Assembly (NCBI GenBank): GCA_903891365.1
Contig: CAITEG010000006.1
Span: forward strand, 1-14,697
Source of the DNA: an uncultured bacterium
GTDB taxonomy: Bacteria > Patescibacteriota > Minisyncoccia > Phycocordibacterales > UBA9973
Reading direction: 5' to 3'
Length of the DNA stretch: 14,697 bases
Shown: in pieces, positions 14,062 to 14,697 of the stretch
Position numbering within the stretch: the stretch's first letter is position 1
Layout: the number at the start of each line of letters is the position of its first letter
Program-made: the position numbers and the translations under genes
Notes under the pieces: generated by a model
Database searches by the model: none
Seen by the model: only the letters and a program-made list of their open reading frames with translations
What the model was told of the DNA's origin: nothing

Positions 14062-14655
14062 CTATTTAATAGCAACGAGTTCAACATCAAAGACAAGAGC
14101 TGCATTTGCTGGTATGCCTGAACCTGCTGGAGGATTTGCTCCGTAAGCTTGATCAGCTGGTATAACTAGACGACGAGTACCTCCGACTTTCATACCAGGA
14201 ATACCATCAGTCCATCCTTTTATAACTTGAGATAATGGAAATGTTACAGGATTTGGTCCAAAATCTTTTGATGATTGAAACACTGTGCCTGTTGCTGCTA
14301 CTGCACCTGTATAGTGTACACTGACTGTTGATCCAGCTTTTACTTCTTCGCCTGTACCGATTACAGTATCTATCTTCTCTAGCTTAGTAACTTTTGAAAC
14401 TGGTGTAAAATTATTTAAACTTCTTGTTGTTGTATTCATAGTTTTTTGTTGTGTTGATGTTTGTTGTTCTTGTTGTTTTGGTTGCTCTTTTGAAGTATCA
14501 GTAGAGACTTTCTCTGTACCGTCTACTCCTTTTATACCTTCTAATGGATCGATTTTGATGGGTTTATGCATAAGAGCATAAACTGCAAGACCGATAAGAC
14601 CAACGACAATAACAAAAGAAACAATAACACCTATATTCCCTTTTTGATTTTGCAT
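14062..14655 (-). CDS. Membrane-anchored FKBP-type peptidyl-prolyl isomerase
   Basis: 197 residues from the ATG at 14655; a TTG two codons upstream would add only two residues. A membrane anchor (about 8-28) leads to a Gln/Thr/Ser-rich linker (about 45-85) and one FKBP domain (about 92-197) outside the membrane. It probably assists folding of exported proteins. Active-site landmarks are Tyr115 in VHYTG, Phe126, Trp148 in VIKGWTDG, and Tyr171. The residue matching Asp37 of human FKBP12 appears to be Gln127 (VFQSS in place of the usual FDSS), so activity may be altered. No ribosome-binding site is visible, and a long inverted repeat follows the stop. Confidence 0.94.
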   Translation of the reverse strand: MQNQKGNIGVIVSFVIVVGLIGLAVYALMHKPIKIDPLEGIKGVDGTEKVSTDTSKEQPKQQEQQTSTQQKTMNTTTRSLNNFTPVSKVTKLEKIDTVIGTGEEVKAGSTVSVHYTGAVAATGTVFQSSKDFGPNPVTFPLSQVIKGWTDGIPGMKVGGTRRLVIPADQAYGANPPAGSGIPANAALVFDVELVAIK

Positions 14656-14697
14656 AAACAATTTAATTTAGGAAAAATTAATTAATAAACTTATAAA

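Overview
The window looks like a chromosomal segment from a Candidate Phyla Radiation (Patescibacteria) bacterium, most likely a parcubacterium. The evidence is a compact set of housekeeping genes (ftsK, recA, efp, secE-nusG-rplK), moderate-to-low GC, almost no Shine-Dalgarno sites, promoters sitting almost on the start codon, single-pass membrane-anchored proteins typical of a monoderm cell, and rplK without rplA behind it. The lineage call is inference; no 16S gene or marker tree is available here.

Layout. Bases 1-706 hold no convincing gene but many short repeats, a lone DnaA-box match and a strong hairpin. A leftward gene of unknown function (707-1525) encodes a helical N-terminal region and a C-terminal winged helix. 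A divergent intergenic region (1526-1972) carries two structured repeats. Then come three or four rightward genes: ftsK, a small membrane-anchored Ig-like protein, recA and efp. All remaining genes run leftward. secE-nusG-rplK (6829-8123) has its own promoter, leader hairpin and terminator. Next is a SIMPL-domain membrane protein (8264-9049). A four-gene MacAB-like ABC export operon follows (adaptor, ATPase, two FtsX-type permeases; 13935 down to 9164). A membrane-anchored FKBP isomerase ends the window.

The most unusual content is intergenic. A family of structured elements ('family A') occurs four times, at 1637-1780, 1807-1920, 4631-4790 and 5886-6000. Each has a shared core of 85-109 nt that folds into about four hairpins, including compensatory base-pair changes between copies. 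The core is bracketed by inverted-repeat arms that differ from locus to locus. A second, unrelated family ('family B', 529-614 and 6659-6769) has the same plan: a shared core of about 45 nt inside long locus-specific arms. This suggests small mobile or RNA-like elements that either insert at the centre of existing palindromes or create their own inverted flanks. I know of no described family that matches, but I could not search.

Smaller points: near-leaderless extended -10 promoters for ftsK and the SIMPL gene, a terminator-like hairpin at the very start of the secE-nusG-rplK transcript, an atypical EF-P loop, a domain of about 90 residues inserted in the hairpin of the efflux adaptor, and a recurring 7-nt tandem repeat.
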